A stretch of 28,487 nucleotides of DNA from JAETTH01 sp964455975 (GTDB taxonomy: Bacteria; Bacillota; Clostridia; TANB77; CAG-508): positions 1 to 28,487 of the forward strand of contig CAYVYP010000013.1 of assembly GCA_964455975.1 (NCBI GenBank), written 5' to 3'. A program made the translations under genes and the position numbers. The notes beneath the pieces were generated by a model. The model saw only the letters and a list, made by a program, of their open reading frames with translations. It was not told the DNA's origin and did no database searches. This document shows, one piece after another, positions 14,782 through 22,523 of this stretch; position 1 is the first letter of the stretch; every line of letters starts with the position of its first letter.

Positions 14782-16443
14782 TTAAAATATTCCTTTTATA
14801 TTTTCGTTTTCATCTATATCAATATTGTCAGCTGCTGGTATTTTTGGAAGTCCTGGCATTGTCATTATTTTTCCCGTTATTGCTACAATAAATCCTGCTC
14901 CTGATTTTAATATAATATCTGATATTGTTATATTATAATCTCCTTTAGCTTCTAAATTTTTAGGATCATCAGATAATGAATATTGCGTTTTTGCTATACA
15001 TATTGGTAAATTTGAATATCCTAATTTATTTATTATTTCTATATTTTCTTTTGCTTTTTCTTCAAAGACAACTTCTTTGGCTCCATATATTTTTTTAGAT
15101 ATTTTTTTTATTTTTTCTTCTATACTTTCTTCTATATTATAAGCAAATTTAAAATTATTTTCTTTGTTAGATAATTGAACTACTTTTTGTGCTAAATCTT
15201 TTGCTCCTTCTCCGCCTTTTTGATGGCTTTCTACCAAACTTAATTCTACTTGCTTCTCTTTTAATTTTTCTCTTAAAAAATCAGTTTCTTTTTGTGTATC
15301 AAAATCAAATTTATTTATTGCAACAATTACATTTAATCCAAATACATTTTTTAAGTTATCTATATGTTTTAACAAATTATGTATTCCTTTTGATAAATAT
15401 TCTATGCTTTCATTTTTTATTTCATCTTTAGGCATTCCACCATGATATTTTAATGCTTTAATTGTTGCCACGCAAACTACTGCATCAGGCTTTAAATTTG
15501 CTTTTCTACATTTTATATCTATAAATTTTTCTGCTCCTAAATCTGCACCAAATCCTGCTTCTGTAACTACATAATCACCTAATTTAAGTGCTAATTTTGT
15601 TGCTATTACACTATTACAACCATGAGCAATATTTGCAAATGGTCCTCCATGAACAATTGCTGGTGTATTTTCCAATGTTTGTACTAAATTTGGATTTATT
15701 GCATCTTTTAAAAGTACTGTTAAAGCTCCTTGTGCTTTTAAATCTTTTGCTGTAATTGGTTCGTTTTCTTTAGTATATCCAACAATAATTTTTCCAATTC
15801 TATTTTTTAAGTCTTCTATATTTTCTGATAAACATAGTATTGCCATTATTTCTGATGCTACAGAAATATCAAATCCATCTTCTCTTGGAACTATGTTTTT
15901 TTCTTCTGAAAGTCCTGTATTTACTACTCTTAATTGTCTATCATTTAAATCTACACATCTTTTCCAAACAACTCTATCAAATCCAAGTTCATTACCAAAA
16001 TATATATGATTATCTATTAATGCTGAAAGCAAGTTATTAGCTGATGTTATTGCATGAATATCACCTGTAAAATGTAAATTTATTTCTTCCATTGGAGCTA
16101 TTTGTGAGTATCCACCTCCTGTTGCTCCACCCTTTATTCCAAATACTGGTCCTAAAGATGGTTCACGAAGTGCAAGAATAGATTGTTTACCTATTTTTCT
16201 TAATCCATCTGCTAATCCAATAGCCATAGTTGTTTTTCCTTCTCCTAATGGTGTTGGATTAATTGATGTTACTAAAATAAGCTTTCCGTTTTCCTTATTT
16301 TTTGATTTTTCTATTAACTTGTATGAAATTTTTGCTTTGTATTTTCCATATTGTTCTATATCTTCTTCAGGTATATTTTCTTTTTGAGCTATTTCATTTA
16401 TTTTTTCTAATTTAGCATTTCTTGCTATCTCTATATCTTGCAT
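14782..16443 (-). CDS. fhs: Formate-tetrahydrofolate ligase
   Basis: ATP-dependent synthesis of 10-formyl-THF from formate, feeding purine synthesis and one-carbon or acetogenic metabolism. Full length, 553 residues. Signatures are the P-loop TPLGEGKTTMAIGLADGL (about 64-81), REPSLGPVFGIKGGATGGG, NLHFTGDIHAITSANNLL, FGADLGAEKFIDIKCR, CVATIKALKYHGG and the C-terminal KSGAGFIVAITGKIMTMPGL. ATG 16443 follows TTGGAGG. A GGC GGA pair and other C-preceded glycine codons are read normally. It lies within the asp23-to-sleB gene run. Confidence 0.97.
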   Translation of the reverse strand: MQDIEIARNAKLEKINEIAQKENIPEEDIEQYGKYKAKISYKLIEKSKNKENGKLILVTSINPTPLGEGKTTMAIGLADGLRKIGKQSILALREPSLGPVFGIKGGATGGGYSQIAPMEEINLHFTGDIHAITSANNLLSALIDNHIYFGNELGFDRVVWKRCVDLNDRQLRVVNTGLSEEKNIVPREDGFDISVASEIMAILCLSENIEDLKNRIGKIIVGYTKENEPITAKDLKAQGALTVLLKDAINPNLVQTLENTPAIVHGGPFANIAHGCNSVIATKLALKLGDYVVTEAGFGADLGAEKFIDIKCRKANLKPDAVVCVATIKALKYHGGMPKDEIKNESIEYLSKGIHNLLKHIDNLKNVFGLNVIVAINKFDFDTQKETDFLREKLKEKQVELSLVESHQKGGEGAKDLAQKVVQLSNKENNFKFAYNIEESIEEKIKKISKKIYGAKEVVFEEKAKENIEIINKLGYSNLPICIAKTQYSLSDDPKNLEAKGDYNITISDIILKSGAGFIVAITGKIMTMPGLPKIPAADNIDIDENENIKGIF

Positions 16444-16500
16444 TTTGTACCTCCAAAATTAATTTTTAGTAAAAGATAAGTTTCTATCTATTTAAAATTA

Positions 16501-16941
16501 TTAAAATACAAATCCTACTATAAAACCAATTAATGCTCCAACAAATACTTGAAATGGAGTATGTCCTAGAACTTCTACTAATTTTTCTGAAACTTGCACT
16601 CCTGTTAATCCTGGTGTTTCTATCAATTTATTTAATAATGTTGCTTGTTTTCCAGCTGCTCTTCTAATTCCAGCCGCATCATACATTACTACAAATGAGA
16701 ATATTAAAGCTATTGCAAACATTGGTGTTCCAAATCCTTCTTGTTTACCAACTAATATAGCTAATGCAACAACTACAGCTGAATGAGAACTTGGCATTCC
16801 TCCTGCTCCCATTATTCTTTTAAAATTGAACTTTTTTGTTTCTATTAAATCCCATATTAATTTAAATAATTGTATAAAAAACCATGTTAAAAATGGTATA
16901 TATACAAATTTATTTTGTATAAAATCACTAAAGTAATCCAT
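16501..16941 (-). CDS. Divergent PAP2 family membrane protein (DUF212)
   Basis: 146 residues, about four membrane segments. Signature GAGGMPSSHSAVVVALAIL at about 46-64 and YDAAGIRRAAGKQA at about 87-100, as in the YuiD group. These resemble PAP2 phosphatases, but the catalytic set is incomplete. The C-terminal GHTPFQVFVGALIGFIVGF is typical. Function uncertain. ATG 16941 after GGGGAAAATAAGG. Between fhs and xseB. Confidence 0.9.
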   Translation of the reverse strand: MDYFSDFIQNKFVYIPFLTWFFIQLFKLIWDLIETKKFNFKRIMGAGGMPSSHSAVVVALAILVGKQEGFGTPMFAIALIFSFVVMYDAAGIRRAAGKQATLLNKLIETPGLTGVQVSEKLVEVLGHTPFQVFVGALIGFIVGFVF

Positions 16942-16968
16942 CCTTATTTTCCCCTTTTTTCTTCTAGT

Positions 16969-17196
16969 TTAGTTTTCTATTTTAAAGTCTTTTTCTTCTA
17001 TATTTTCTCCGTCATTTAAAAGTATTGTTATTTTCTTTTTAGCTTCTTCTAAAATATTATTACATTTTTTAGAAAGTTCCATACCTTCTTCAAATTTAGA
17101 AACAGAGTCATCCAAATTTAAGTCTCCTTTTTCTAATTCTGTAGCAATTGCTTCTAGTTGTTTCATTGCATCTTCAAAATTAATTGATTCTTTCAT
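16969..17196 (-). CDS. xseB: Exonuclease VII small subunit
   Basis: 75 residues; it binds XseA to form the processive single-strand exonuclease. INFEDAMKQLEAIATELEKG then LNLDDSVSKFEEGMEL is the family pattern. ATG 17196 follows GGAGGG. It is separated from xseA by a small membrane-anchored gene, an uncommon arrangement since the two normally adjoin. Confidence 0.95.
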   Translation of the reverse strand: MKESINFEDAMKQLEAIATELEKGDLNLDDSVSKFEEGMELSKKCNNILEEAKKKITILLNDGENIEEKDFKIEN

Positions 17197-17208
17197 ATAC
17201 CCTCCAAT

Positions 17209-17697
17209 TTATTGCTTATAAAATTTTTCTGTACTTATATCTATAATATACCAAGTTAATGTTTCAGTTGTAGTTGAATCATGTACTTCTACTATATATT
17301 TGCCATTTTTGTCTATTCCACTATTAGAAAAATATACAGTACTATCTTCTCCCCAGTCATTTTTGGCTATTTTTAAAGCTTTTTCTTCTTTAGAAGTTGT
17401 TGTTTGCGTATTAGCATTTAAGTTATCTTGTGTATTTTCTGTTTTTGAAGTATTTATATTATTTTCTATTTTATTTTCTACTATATTTTGATTTTCTTGT
17501 GTTTCATTATTAGATGTTATGTCATTTTCAAATAAATTATTAATCATATTATCTATACTTTTATTTGAATCAATAAAAGTATTTGTTTCATTAATAGCTG
17601 CTGGAGATGTTTTAAATATTTCATAGCAAAGAATTGATATTATAAAAATTGATATTATTACTCCTATTATTATTGCAATTTTAATTTTTTGATTCAT
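17209..17697 (-). CDS. Membrane-anchored protein with a PepSY-like C-terminus
   Basis: 162 residues. One N-terminal membrane segment (IAIIIGVIISIFIISILCY at about 7-25), a long Asn/Thr/Glu-rich linker to about residue 105, then a compact domain with KALKIAKNDWGEDSTVYF, then GKYIVEVHDSTTTETLTWYI and DISTEKFYKQ. This repeat-like W-x-V-x-V-x-D pattern resembles a single PepSY or YpeB C-terminal repeat. No function is assigned. ATG 17697 follows AGAGGAAC. It sits between xseA and xseB and is tightly spaced with both. Confidence 0.75.
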   Translation of the reverse strand: MNQKIKIAIIIGVIISIFIISILCYEIFKTSPAAINETNTFIDSNKSIDNMINNLFENDITSNNETQENQNIVENKIENNINTSKTENTQDNLNANTQTTTSKEEKALKIAKNDWGEDSTVYFSNSGIDKNGKYIVEVHDSTTTETLTWYIIDISTEKFYKQ

Positions 17698-17714
17698 ATA
17701 CTTGTTCCTCTTTT

Positions 17715-18902
17715 CTATAGTATTTTTGCTGCTTTTTCTCCATCATAAAATTTCAAATTAATTTCATCATCTGCTTTTAAATTTTTAGAACTTTTAATAA
17801 TATTTTGGTCTTTTTGTGCTATTACATATCCTCTAGTTAATGTTTTTAAAGGACTTAATGTATCTAATTTTAATATTTTATTTTGCATTTGCGCTTTACA
17901 TGTATCTAATTTTGTTTTAATACTATTTTCTATAGATTTTAATTTCATATCAATATATATAACATTCTCATTTATTTTTTGCAATGGTTCTTTAAATACT
18001 CTTAAATTCATACATTTTTCATATCTTAATTGCATTAATTCTATTTTCTTTTTTAAAGATATTTTATATCTTGTGCTATAACTGTCTAATTTTAGCTTTA
18101 CATCTATCATATTTGGAACTGCTAGTTCTGCAGCAGCAGATGGTGTTGGTGCTCTAAGGTCTGATACAAAATCTGCTATGGTAAAGTCTGTTTCATGTCC
18201 TACTGCAGATATTATAGGAATTTTAGAATCGTAAATTGCTCTTGCAACAATTTCTTCATTAAATGGCCATAAATCTTCAATAGAACCTCCTCCTCTTGCT
18301 AAAATTAATATATCTGCTAAATGTTTATCATTCATTATTTTTATGCTATTTGCAATTTTTATTCCAGCTCCCTCGCCTTGAACTGGAACTGGAAATAATC
18401 GTATATATACATTTGGGTTTCTTCTAGTAGAAACATTTATAATATCTTTTATTACTGAACCTGTATTAGATGTTAAAACTCCAATAACTTTAGGCATAAA
18501 TGGAATTTTTTGTTTATGTTCTTGTGAAAACAAGCCTTCTTTTTCTAATTTTAGTTTTAATTCTTCATATGCAGTATATAAGCTTCCCATTCCATCTTCT
18601 TTCATTGCTTTAGCATATATTTGATACACGCCATCTCTTTCAAATACAGAAACAGTTCCTAATATTATTACTTTCATACCGTCTTTTGGCATAAAGTTTA
18701 AATTTGTTGTATATGTTTTAAACATTATGCATTTTACTAATGAATTTTCATCTTTTAATGTAAAATACATATGTCCAGTATAATGATTTTTAAAATTAGA
18801 AATTTCACCTTTTATAAGTACATTGTTTAAATATTCATCTTGCGCAACTTTATCTTTTATGTATTTATTTAATTCTGTTACTGAAATTGGCTCTGGCTTC
18901 AT
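17715..18902 (-). CDS. xseA: Exonuclease VII large subunit
   Basis: 395 residues, catalytic subunit for single-strand DNA degradation in repair. The OB-fold N-domain (about 1-110) begins ISVTELNKYIKDKV and has LIKGEISNFKNHYTGHMYF. The catalytic part has IPFMPKVIGVLTSNTGSVIKDI, RGGGSIEDLWPFNEEIVARAI, SAVGHETDFTIADFVSDLRA and PTPSAAAELAVP. A long coiled coil and TLTRGYVIA follow. ATG 18902 after AGGAG. Length is at the short end of the family but complete. Confidence 0.96.
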   Translation of the reverse strand: MKPEPISVTELNKYIKDKVAQDEYLNNVLIKGEISNFKNHYTGHMYFTLKDENSLVKCIMFKTYTTNLNFMPKDGMKVIILGTVSVFERDGVYQIYAKAMKEDGMGSLYTAYEELKLKLEKEGLFSQEHKQKIPFMPKVIGVLTSNTGSVIKDIINVSTRRNPNVYIRLFPVPVQGEGAGIKIANSIKIMNDKHLADILILARGGGSIEDLWPFNEEIVARAIYDSKIPIISAVGHETDFTIADFVSDLRAPTPSAAAELAVPNMIDVKLKLDSYSTRYKISLKKKIELMQLRYEKCMNLRVFKEPLQKINENVIYIDMKLKSIENSIKTKLDTCKAQMQNKILKLDTLSPLKTLTRGYVIAQKDQNIIKSSKNLKADDEINLKFYDGEKAAKIL

Positions 18903-18938
18903 TAATTTCTCCTATTTTCTTTATTATCATATGATATT

Positions 18939-19343
18939 TTAATTTTCTTTCACAATGCTTGCAAGTACTCCATTAATAAAAAAGCTTGATGAATCTTCAC
19001 CATATTTTTTTGCAAGTTCTATAACCTCATTAATTACAACTTTATATGGTATTTGTTTATATGTAATTTCATACACTGCAAGTTTTAACAATGAAATATT
19101 AATTTTAGAAACTCTACTCATCTCCCATTGTTCTTTTAAATTTTCTGAAATTTTATTCATTATTTCTTCTTTATTTTTTTCTATTCCATTTGCCATATCT
19201 GTAATATATTGTTTTACATTTTCATCTTCTATTTCTTTTATATCAAAAAATAGCTCCAATTGTTCTTCTATATCTACATCTTTTTGAACTTCTATTGAAT
19301 ATAAAAATTCAAAGGCTAGTTCTCTTGTTTTTGTTCTATTCAT
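18939..19343 (-). CDS. nusB: Transcription antitermination factor NusB
   Basis: 134-residue all-helical RNA-binding protein of the rRNA antitermination complex. MNRTKTRELAFEFLYSIEV at the start, EQWEMSRVSKINISLLKLAVYE and INEVIELAKKYGEDSSSFFINGVLASI at the end are diagnostic. ATG 19343 after AAAGGAAA. Placed between the Asp23 group and xseA, as in many clostridia. Confidence 0.96.
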   Translation of the reverse strand: MNRTKTRELAFEFLYSIEVQKDVDIEEQLELFFDIKEIEDENVKQYITDMANGIEKNKEEIMNKISENLKEQWEMSRVSKINISLLKLAVYEITYKQIPYKVVINEVIELAKKYGEDSSSFFINGVLASIVKEN

Positions 19344-19364
19344 TTTAATATTTCCTTTTCTTTT

Positions 19365-19568
19365 TTACATTCTATCTATAAATTTTTTTAATTTTTCTTT
19401 AACATCTACTTTATTAGCTTGTATATAATTTCCTGCAAATGCACATACAACAATTAATATTATTGCAATAATAAGTTCATGTAATCTTGTAAGTAATATT
19501 AATATTGCTACAATTACACCTATTATTGCTCCGCTATATTCTGTTATAAATTTTTTAAATCCATCCAT
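19365..19568 (-). CDS. DUF2273 small membrane protein
   Basis: 67 residues with two membrane segments (YSGAIIGVIVAILILLTRLH and IIAIILIVVCAFAGNYIQ) and a basic tail. DUF2273 proteins travel with amaP and asp23 and are thought to belong to the same envelope-stress membrane complex. 12 bases downstream of amaP. Confidence 0.88.
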   Translation of the reverse strand: MDGFKKFITEYSGAIIGVIVAILILLTRLHELIIAIILIVVCAFAGNYIQANKVDVKEKLKKFIDRM

Positions 19569-19580
19569 ATTTTTAATCTC

Positions 19581-20138
19581 CTATTCTACATTATTTTCTT
19601 TTTTAGGAGCAATATTCTTTACCCTAATATTTACTTCTTTTACTTCTAAATCTGAAGCTTTTTTAATTGTTTCTTTTATTTTTGCTTGTAAATTTGTTGA
19701 TAGTTCTTTTATAACTGCATCTTCTCCTACAAATAATGTTATAAATACTTTTACATTGTTTTGTTCATCTAATTCAACTTTTGTTGTAGAATTTTGTGCA
19801 CTACTAAATCCCTTAACTACACCATCAATTAAATTTTCTAAAGTTTCTTTAGATATTAATAATTTACCATCTGCATTTTCTAAAAGAACTCCATCTTTTC
19901 CCATTTCATCCTTTTTTGATGAATTATCAAAAAAGATACATTTTATTGCTAAAAGTATAAATATAATTGATATTCCAAGTAATACATTTGATGCAATTGG
20001 CTCATTTATTATATATGTAATTACTCCTGAAACAGTTGATACTTGTAACCATCCAACTATTAATAAAATTGCTATTACTGATAATATTAACATTAAATTT
20101 GCAAATAATACTAAAGTAATTTTTTCTAAAATTTTCAT
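19581..20138 (-). CDS. amaP: AmaP, membrane anchor for Asp23
   Basis: 185 residues with two N-terminal membrane segments (about 9-31 and 48-68) followed by a cytosolic Asp23-like domain with ISKETLENLIDGVVKG, NVKVFITLFVG and VKEVNIRVKNI. AmaP tethers Asp23/Gls24 proteins to the membrane in Staphylococcus. ATG 20138 follows GGAGGAAG. It follows the asp23-like gene, with a hairpin between them. Confidence 0.88.
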   Translation of the reverse strand: MKILEKITLVLFANLMLILSVIAILLIVGWLQVSTVSGVITYIINEPIASNVLLGISIIFILLAIKCIFFDNSSKKDEMGKDGVLLENADGKLLISKETLENLIDGVVKGFSSAQNSTTKVELDEQNNVKVFITLFVGEDAVIKELSTNLQAKIKETIKKASDLEVKEVNIRVKNIAPKKENNVE

Positions 20139-20169
20139 TTTACTTCCTCCATTTTTTATAATAAATATT

Positions 20170-20200
20170 AAAAGGGCTAATTAAATTTTGAAGCCCTTTT
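20170..20200 (-). terminator. Intra-operon hairpin between asp23-like gene and amaP
   Basis: AAAAGGGCT (20170-20178) and AGCCCTTTT (20192-20200) pair. On the minus strand the T-rich tail lies before the amaP ribosome site. It probably lowers, rather than abolishes, transcription into amaP. Confidence 0.65.
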
Positions 20201-20215
20201 ATTTTTTTGTACAGT

Positions 20216-20650
20216 TTATTTTTCTTCTTCACTTACTTCTTGGTTTTCTTGACTTTCTGTATTAACACCTTGAACATGAACATTTACTTCTAATACTTTT
20301 AAACCTGTCATATTTTCTACAGATTTTTTAACTCTATTTTGAATTTCAAAAGCAATATCAGGTATTCTTGAACCATAGTCAACTATAATATTTACATCTA
20401 TTTTAGCTTCTTTTTCTCCAACTTCAACTTTTATTCCTTTTGCTGGATTTTTCTTTCCACTTAATACTTCTGAAATTCCACCTGCAAAACCACCAGCCAT
20501 GCCAGCAACTCCTGGTACTTCTGAAACTGCCATACCTGCTATTGTAGCAACAACATCATCAGATATTTTTATTTCGTTACTATCTGTACCAACATTAGCT
20601 TCCTCTACTTTTTCTACTTCTAAAACTTCTTTTTCTTTATTTTCTCCCAT
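20216..20650 (-). CDS. Asp23/Gls24 family envelope stress protein
   Basis: 144 residues. The Asp23 core runs from IKISDDVVATIAGMAVSEV through PGVAGMAGGFAGGISEVLSG to KIDVNIIVDYGSRIPDIAFEI and ENMTGLKVLEVNVHVQGV. Both tails are acidic. Abundant cytosolic protein held at the membrane by AmaP. ATG 20650 after AAAGGAGG. It has its own promoter with an overlapping inverted repeat. Confidence 0.94.
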   Translation of the reverse strand: MGENKEKEVLEVEKVEEANVGTDSNEIKISDDVVATIAGMAVSEVPGVAGMAGGFAGGISEVLSGKKNPAKGIKVEVGEKEAKIDVNIIVDYGSRIPDIAFEIQNRVKKSVENMTGLKVLEVNVHVQGVNTESQENQEVSEEEK

Positions 20651-20692
20651 AATTTAAACCTCCTTTGTTATTTATCTAAAAATATATAAAAA

Positions 20693-20743
20693 GATATACT
20701 TACTAGATAATATAAGTATACCTTTTTTTCTATATTTTTACAA
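20693..20743 (-). promoter_or_regulatory. asp23-like gene promoter with palindrome over the -10
   Basis: TTGTAA (20743-20738), a 17-base spacer and TATACT (20720-20715). An inverted repeat, gatatactta (20693-20702) with taagtatacc (20713-20722), covers the -10 and the likely start of transcription. It is placed like an operator, and with T-runs on both sides it could also act as a terminator. Confidence 0.6.
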
Positions 20744-20799
20744 CTATTTTTTAACTTTTTCTTATAAATATTTTTCTATATAATATACCCCATATCTGT

Positions 20800-20866
20800 T
20801 AATTAAATTTTAGGGTCGTCGAGGACGCCGACCCCTACATTTCCCAATATTTGGATTGTATTTCAC
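20800..20866 (-). repeat. RAYT-derived element, copy A
   Basis: It contains the GC-rich palindrome at 20813-20834 shared with 22054-22075 and 22377-22398. On the minus strand it translates as NVGVGVLDDP followed by LTDMGYI, part of a REP-associated Y1 transposase, with stops. It abuts the DinD remnant, which ends at this point, so the element probably inserted into and truncated that gene. Confidence 0.7.
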
Positions 20867-21137
20867 ATGGCAACACTTTTAATATTATCCCTTTTTAATT
20901 TAGCTTCTGTTTGTCCTCCAGAACCAATTTGCATCATTTTACCCACTTGGGTAAAATGGTCTTCTATAATATATCCACTATTTTTACAAGCTTCCTTTGC
21001 TTTTTCAATTACATTTAAAAATTTGCATATTGTAATGTTGCTTATATTTCTATTGCATACTAATATTCAATACCGTTTTCGTCAATATGCTTAATATCTT
21101 CAAATGTTTTATATTCTTCATTTTTTATATAATCCAT
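20867..21137 (-). pseudogene. Decayed DinD-like gene
   Basis: From ATG 21137 the minus strand reads MDYIKNEEYKTFEDIKHIDE then NGIEY, a TAG, YAIEI, a TAA, and after a frame change VIEKAKEACKNSG, IIEDHFTQVGKMMQIGSGG. This is the N-terminal part of the DNA-damage-inducible protein D family (KilA-N/Bro-like). It has two stops, a frameshift and a missing C-terminus. None of the lesions is at CGG, which makes it a useful contrast with the CGG-broken genes. It sits behind the same promoter block as the two prepilin-like genes. Confidence 0.8.
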
Positions 21138-21191
21138 GCTTTTTGAAATTCTCTCCTTTTTTGTTTAAATTCCTCTACTTTTCATAATCAA

Positions 21192-21220
21192 ATTATATCA
21201 AACGTAAAATTTAAATTCAA
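21192..21220 (-). promoter_or_regulatory. Shared promoter block, copy 1 (DinD remnant)
   Basis: TTGAAT (21220-21215), a 17-base spacer and TATAAT (21197-21192), inside a stretch of about 45 bases nearly identical to those at 23621-23665 and 28365-28410. Confidence 0.8.
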
Positions 21221-21269
21221 CTTTTTTTCATATGAAATATCAAATTATTTGATTTTAATATTTTAATTT

Positions 21270-21306
21270 AATAAAAAGAAGATCTATGTTTCCATAGCTC
21301 TTCTTT
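21270..21306 (-). terminator. Terminator downstream of the nuclease-like gene
   Basis: AAGAAGA, CTATG, a GAAA loop, CATAG and TCTTCTT form a strong stem on the minus strand, followed by TTTATT. It lies about 150 bases past the end of the gene at 21452. Confidence 0.75.
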
Positions 21307-21313
21307 CTATTAT

Positions 21314-21412
21314 GATTATTTGGCAGGTGTGCCAAATCCTGCATCTCTTTTAACCATTACTGGTGTGTGGAAGGCACTATTGTCCACTTCAAATAATCTT
21401 CTTATATTGTAT
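21314..21412 (-). pseudogene. Unidentified 3' gene remnant
   Basis: On the minus strand an open stretch of about 33 codons without a start reads IRRLFEVDNSAFHTPVMVKR then DAGFGTPAK and a stop, followed by a terminator. It looks like a real protein C-terminus. I do not recognise the family. It may belong with the nuclease-like gene upstream. Confidence 0.4.
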
Positions 21413-21451
21413 ATACATTATACAACTTTTATTCATTTTTGTCTAGTATTT

Positions 21452-21835
21452 TTAATTTTTCCAAATTATTTTTCCTCTATTTCTAATTGTCTGATTCCAT
21501 GTTCGTTTATTTAGTCTCATTAAAGTTATGATAGAATTTTTATTATGTTCTTTATCTTGTCCTAATGCTAATTTTATTACAACTCTACCATTTTTTTCTA
21601 TTTCATCTATTTGTTTTAGATAAATCATTGTACCTTCATGCCTATTATCTTCTATTATATAATCTGGATTTTCTAAAATTCTTTTTATGTATGGACGTAA
21701 TTGTTTATATTCATCTTCATGATATAAAAGTATGTGTTCATATAATCGTTCATCTGTTAAAATTACTGCCTCTGTTATTAGTTTATTTTCATATATTCCT
21801 AGCTTCTTTCTATCCAAATTTGTTATATACTGCAA
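21452..21835 (-). CDS. Small nuclease-like protein (PBECR/BECR fold suspected)
   Basis: 127 residues from TTG 21835, which follows AGAAGG at 8 bases. Features are ILTDERLYEHILLYHEDEY, YIKRILENPDYIIEDNRHEG, VVIKLALG and a basic end (LNKRTWNQTIRNRGKIIWKN). The pattern of a helix, an 'ENPD-x-I' turn, a strand core and a terminal R/K motif resembles phage- and toxin-associated BECR-fold nucleases (PBECR group). The family call is by motif only. No antitoxin is seen next to it. In a region full of mobile-element debris. Confidence 0.6.
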   Translation of the reverse strand: MQYITNLDRKKLGIYENKLITEAVILTDERLYEHILLYHEDEYKQLRPYIKRILENPDYIIEDNRHEGTMIYLKQIDEIEKNGRVVIKLALGQDKEHNKNSIITLMRLNKRTWNQTIRNRGKIIWKN

Positions 21836-21946
21836 TTTATTACCTTCTTTTCAGTTTTAAAAATACTTATAATATAATAACAAATTTTTGTATTCTTTAC
21901 AATAGTTAATTTAAAATATATAAATTTTAGATTTTTCTTTATATAT

Positions 21947-22270
21947 AGGGCGCATGCTAATTAGCTCCTTGTGTTATCATTTCATTCCATCTTAATGGAT
22001 TATTATTCATATATTTCTCTACAATATACCTAATATCTATTAATTAAATTTTAGGGTCGTCGAGGACGCCGACCCCTACATTTCCCAATATTCATTCTCT
22101 ATTCTTCGTACATATTGTTATAAAATACATCCCTTCTTTTGAATAATCATATTCTTTAATTCTTATACTTTTTCTATGATGAATTTCTGGATTATATTTC
22201 ACGTGGCAACACCTTTCTTTAATATTTTAAATGTTGCCCCCATGATTTTATTGTTTTAATTTATGCAATT
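21947..22270 (-). pseudogene. RAYT (REP-associated Y1 transposase) fragment, copy B
   Basis: On the minus strand CCHVKYNPEIHHRKSIRIKE then YDYSKEGMYFITICTKNRE, a stop, and ILGNVGVGVLDDPKI, a stop, then YIVEKYMNNNPLRWNEM. This is the N-terminal third of a TnpA_REP-type single-strand transposase; the catalytic HxH and Tyr parts are absent. The GC-rich palindrome at 22054-22075 is the codons for VGVGVLDDP. It forms the first unit of a tandem pair with 22271-22489. Confidence 0.75.
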
Positions 22271-22489
22271 AGGGCGCATTCAATGCGCACCTTGTTTTAT
22301 CATTGCAATCCATTTTAATGGATTATTATTCATATATTTCTCTACAATATACCCAATATCTGTTAATTTAATTTTAGGGTCGTCGAGGACGCCGACCCCT
22401 ACATTTTCCAATATCTAGATTATATTTCACGTGGCAACACCTTTAATATTTTAAATGTTGCCCCCATAATTGTTTTAATTTATGCAATT
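22271..22489 (-). repeat. RAYT-derived short element, copy C
   Basis: The second tandem unit, 219 bp against 324 for copy B. It has lost the middle part (HHRKS to TKNRE), so CCHVKYN joins directly to DIGKCRG/ILENVGVGVLDDP. Copy A shows the same internal deletion, suggesting a short non-autonomous form that moves by itself. The GC-rich palindrome is at 22377-22398. Both units begin with AGGGCGC; a third AGGGCG palindrome starts at 22490. Confidence 0.7.
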
Positions 22490-22515
22490 AGGGCGTATGC
22501 AATACGCCCCTACAC
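22490..22515. repeat. GC-rich short palindrome
   Basis: AGGGCGTATGCAATACGCCC followed by CTACA. The same arms occur, more or less degraded, at 21947 and 22271. REP-like. Confidence 0.65.
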
Positions 22516-22523
22516 GTTTTTTC

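Noticed and set aside
20935..20957. Palindrome ATTTTACCCACTTGGGTAAA as an operator
   Set aside because: It falls inside the DinD remnant at codons for the FTQVGKM segment, which are conserved in the family, so the symmetry is probably by chance.
21947..22515. A CRISPR array in the repeated region
   Set aside because: Only two long unequal units with transposase-derived content; no short regular repeats and spacers, and no cas genes.
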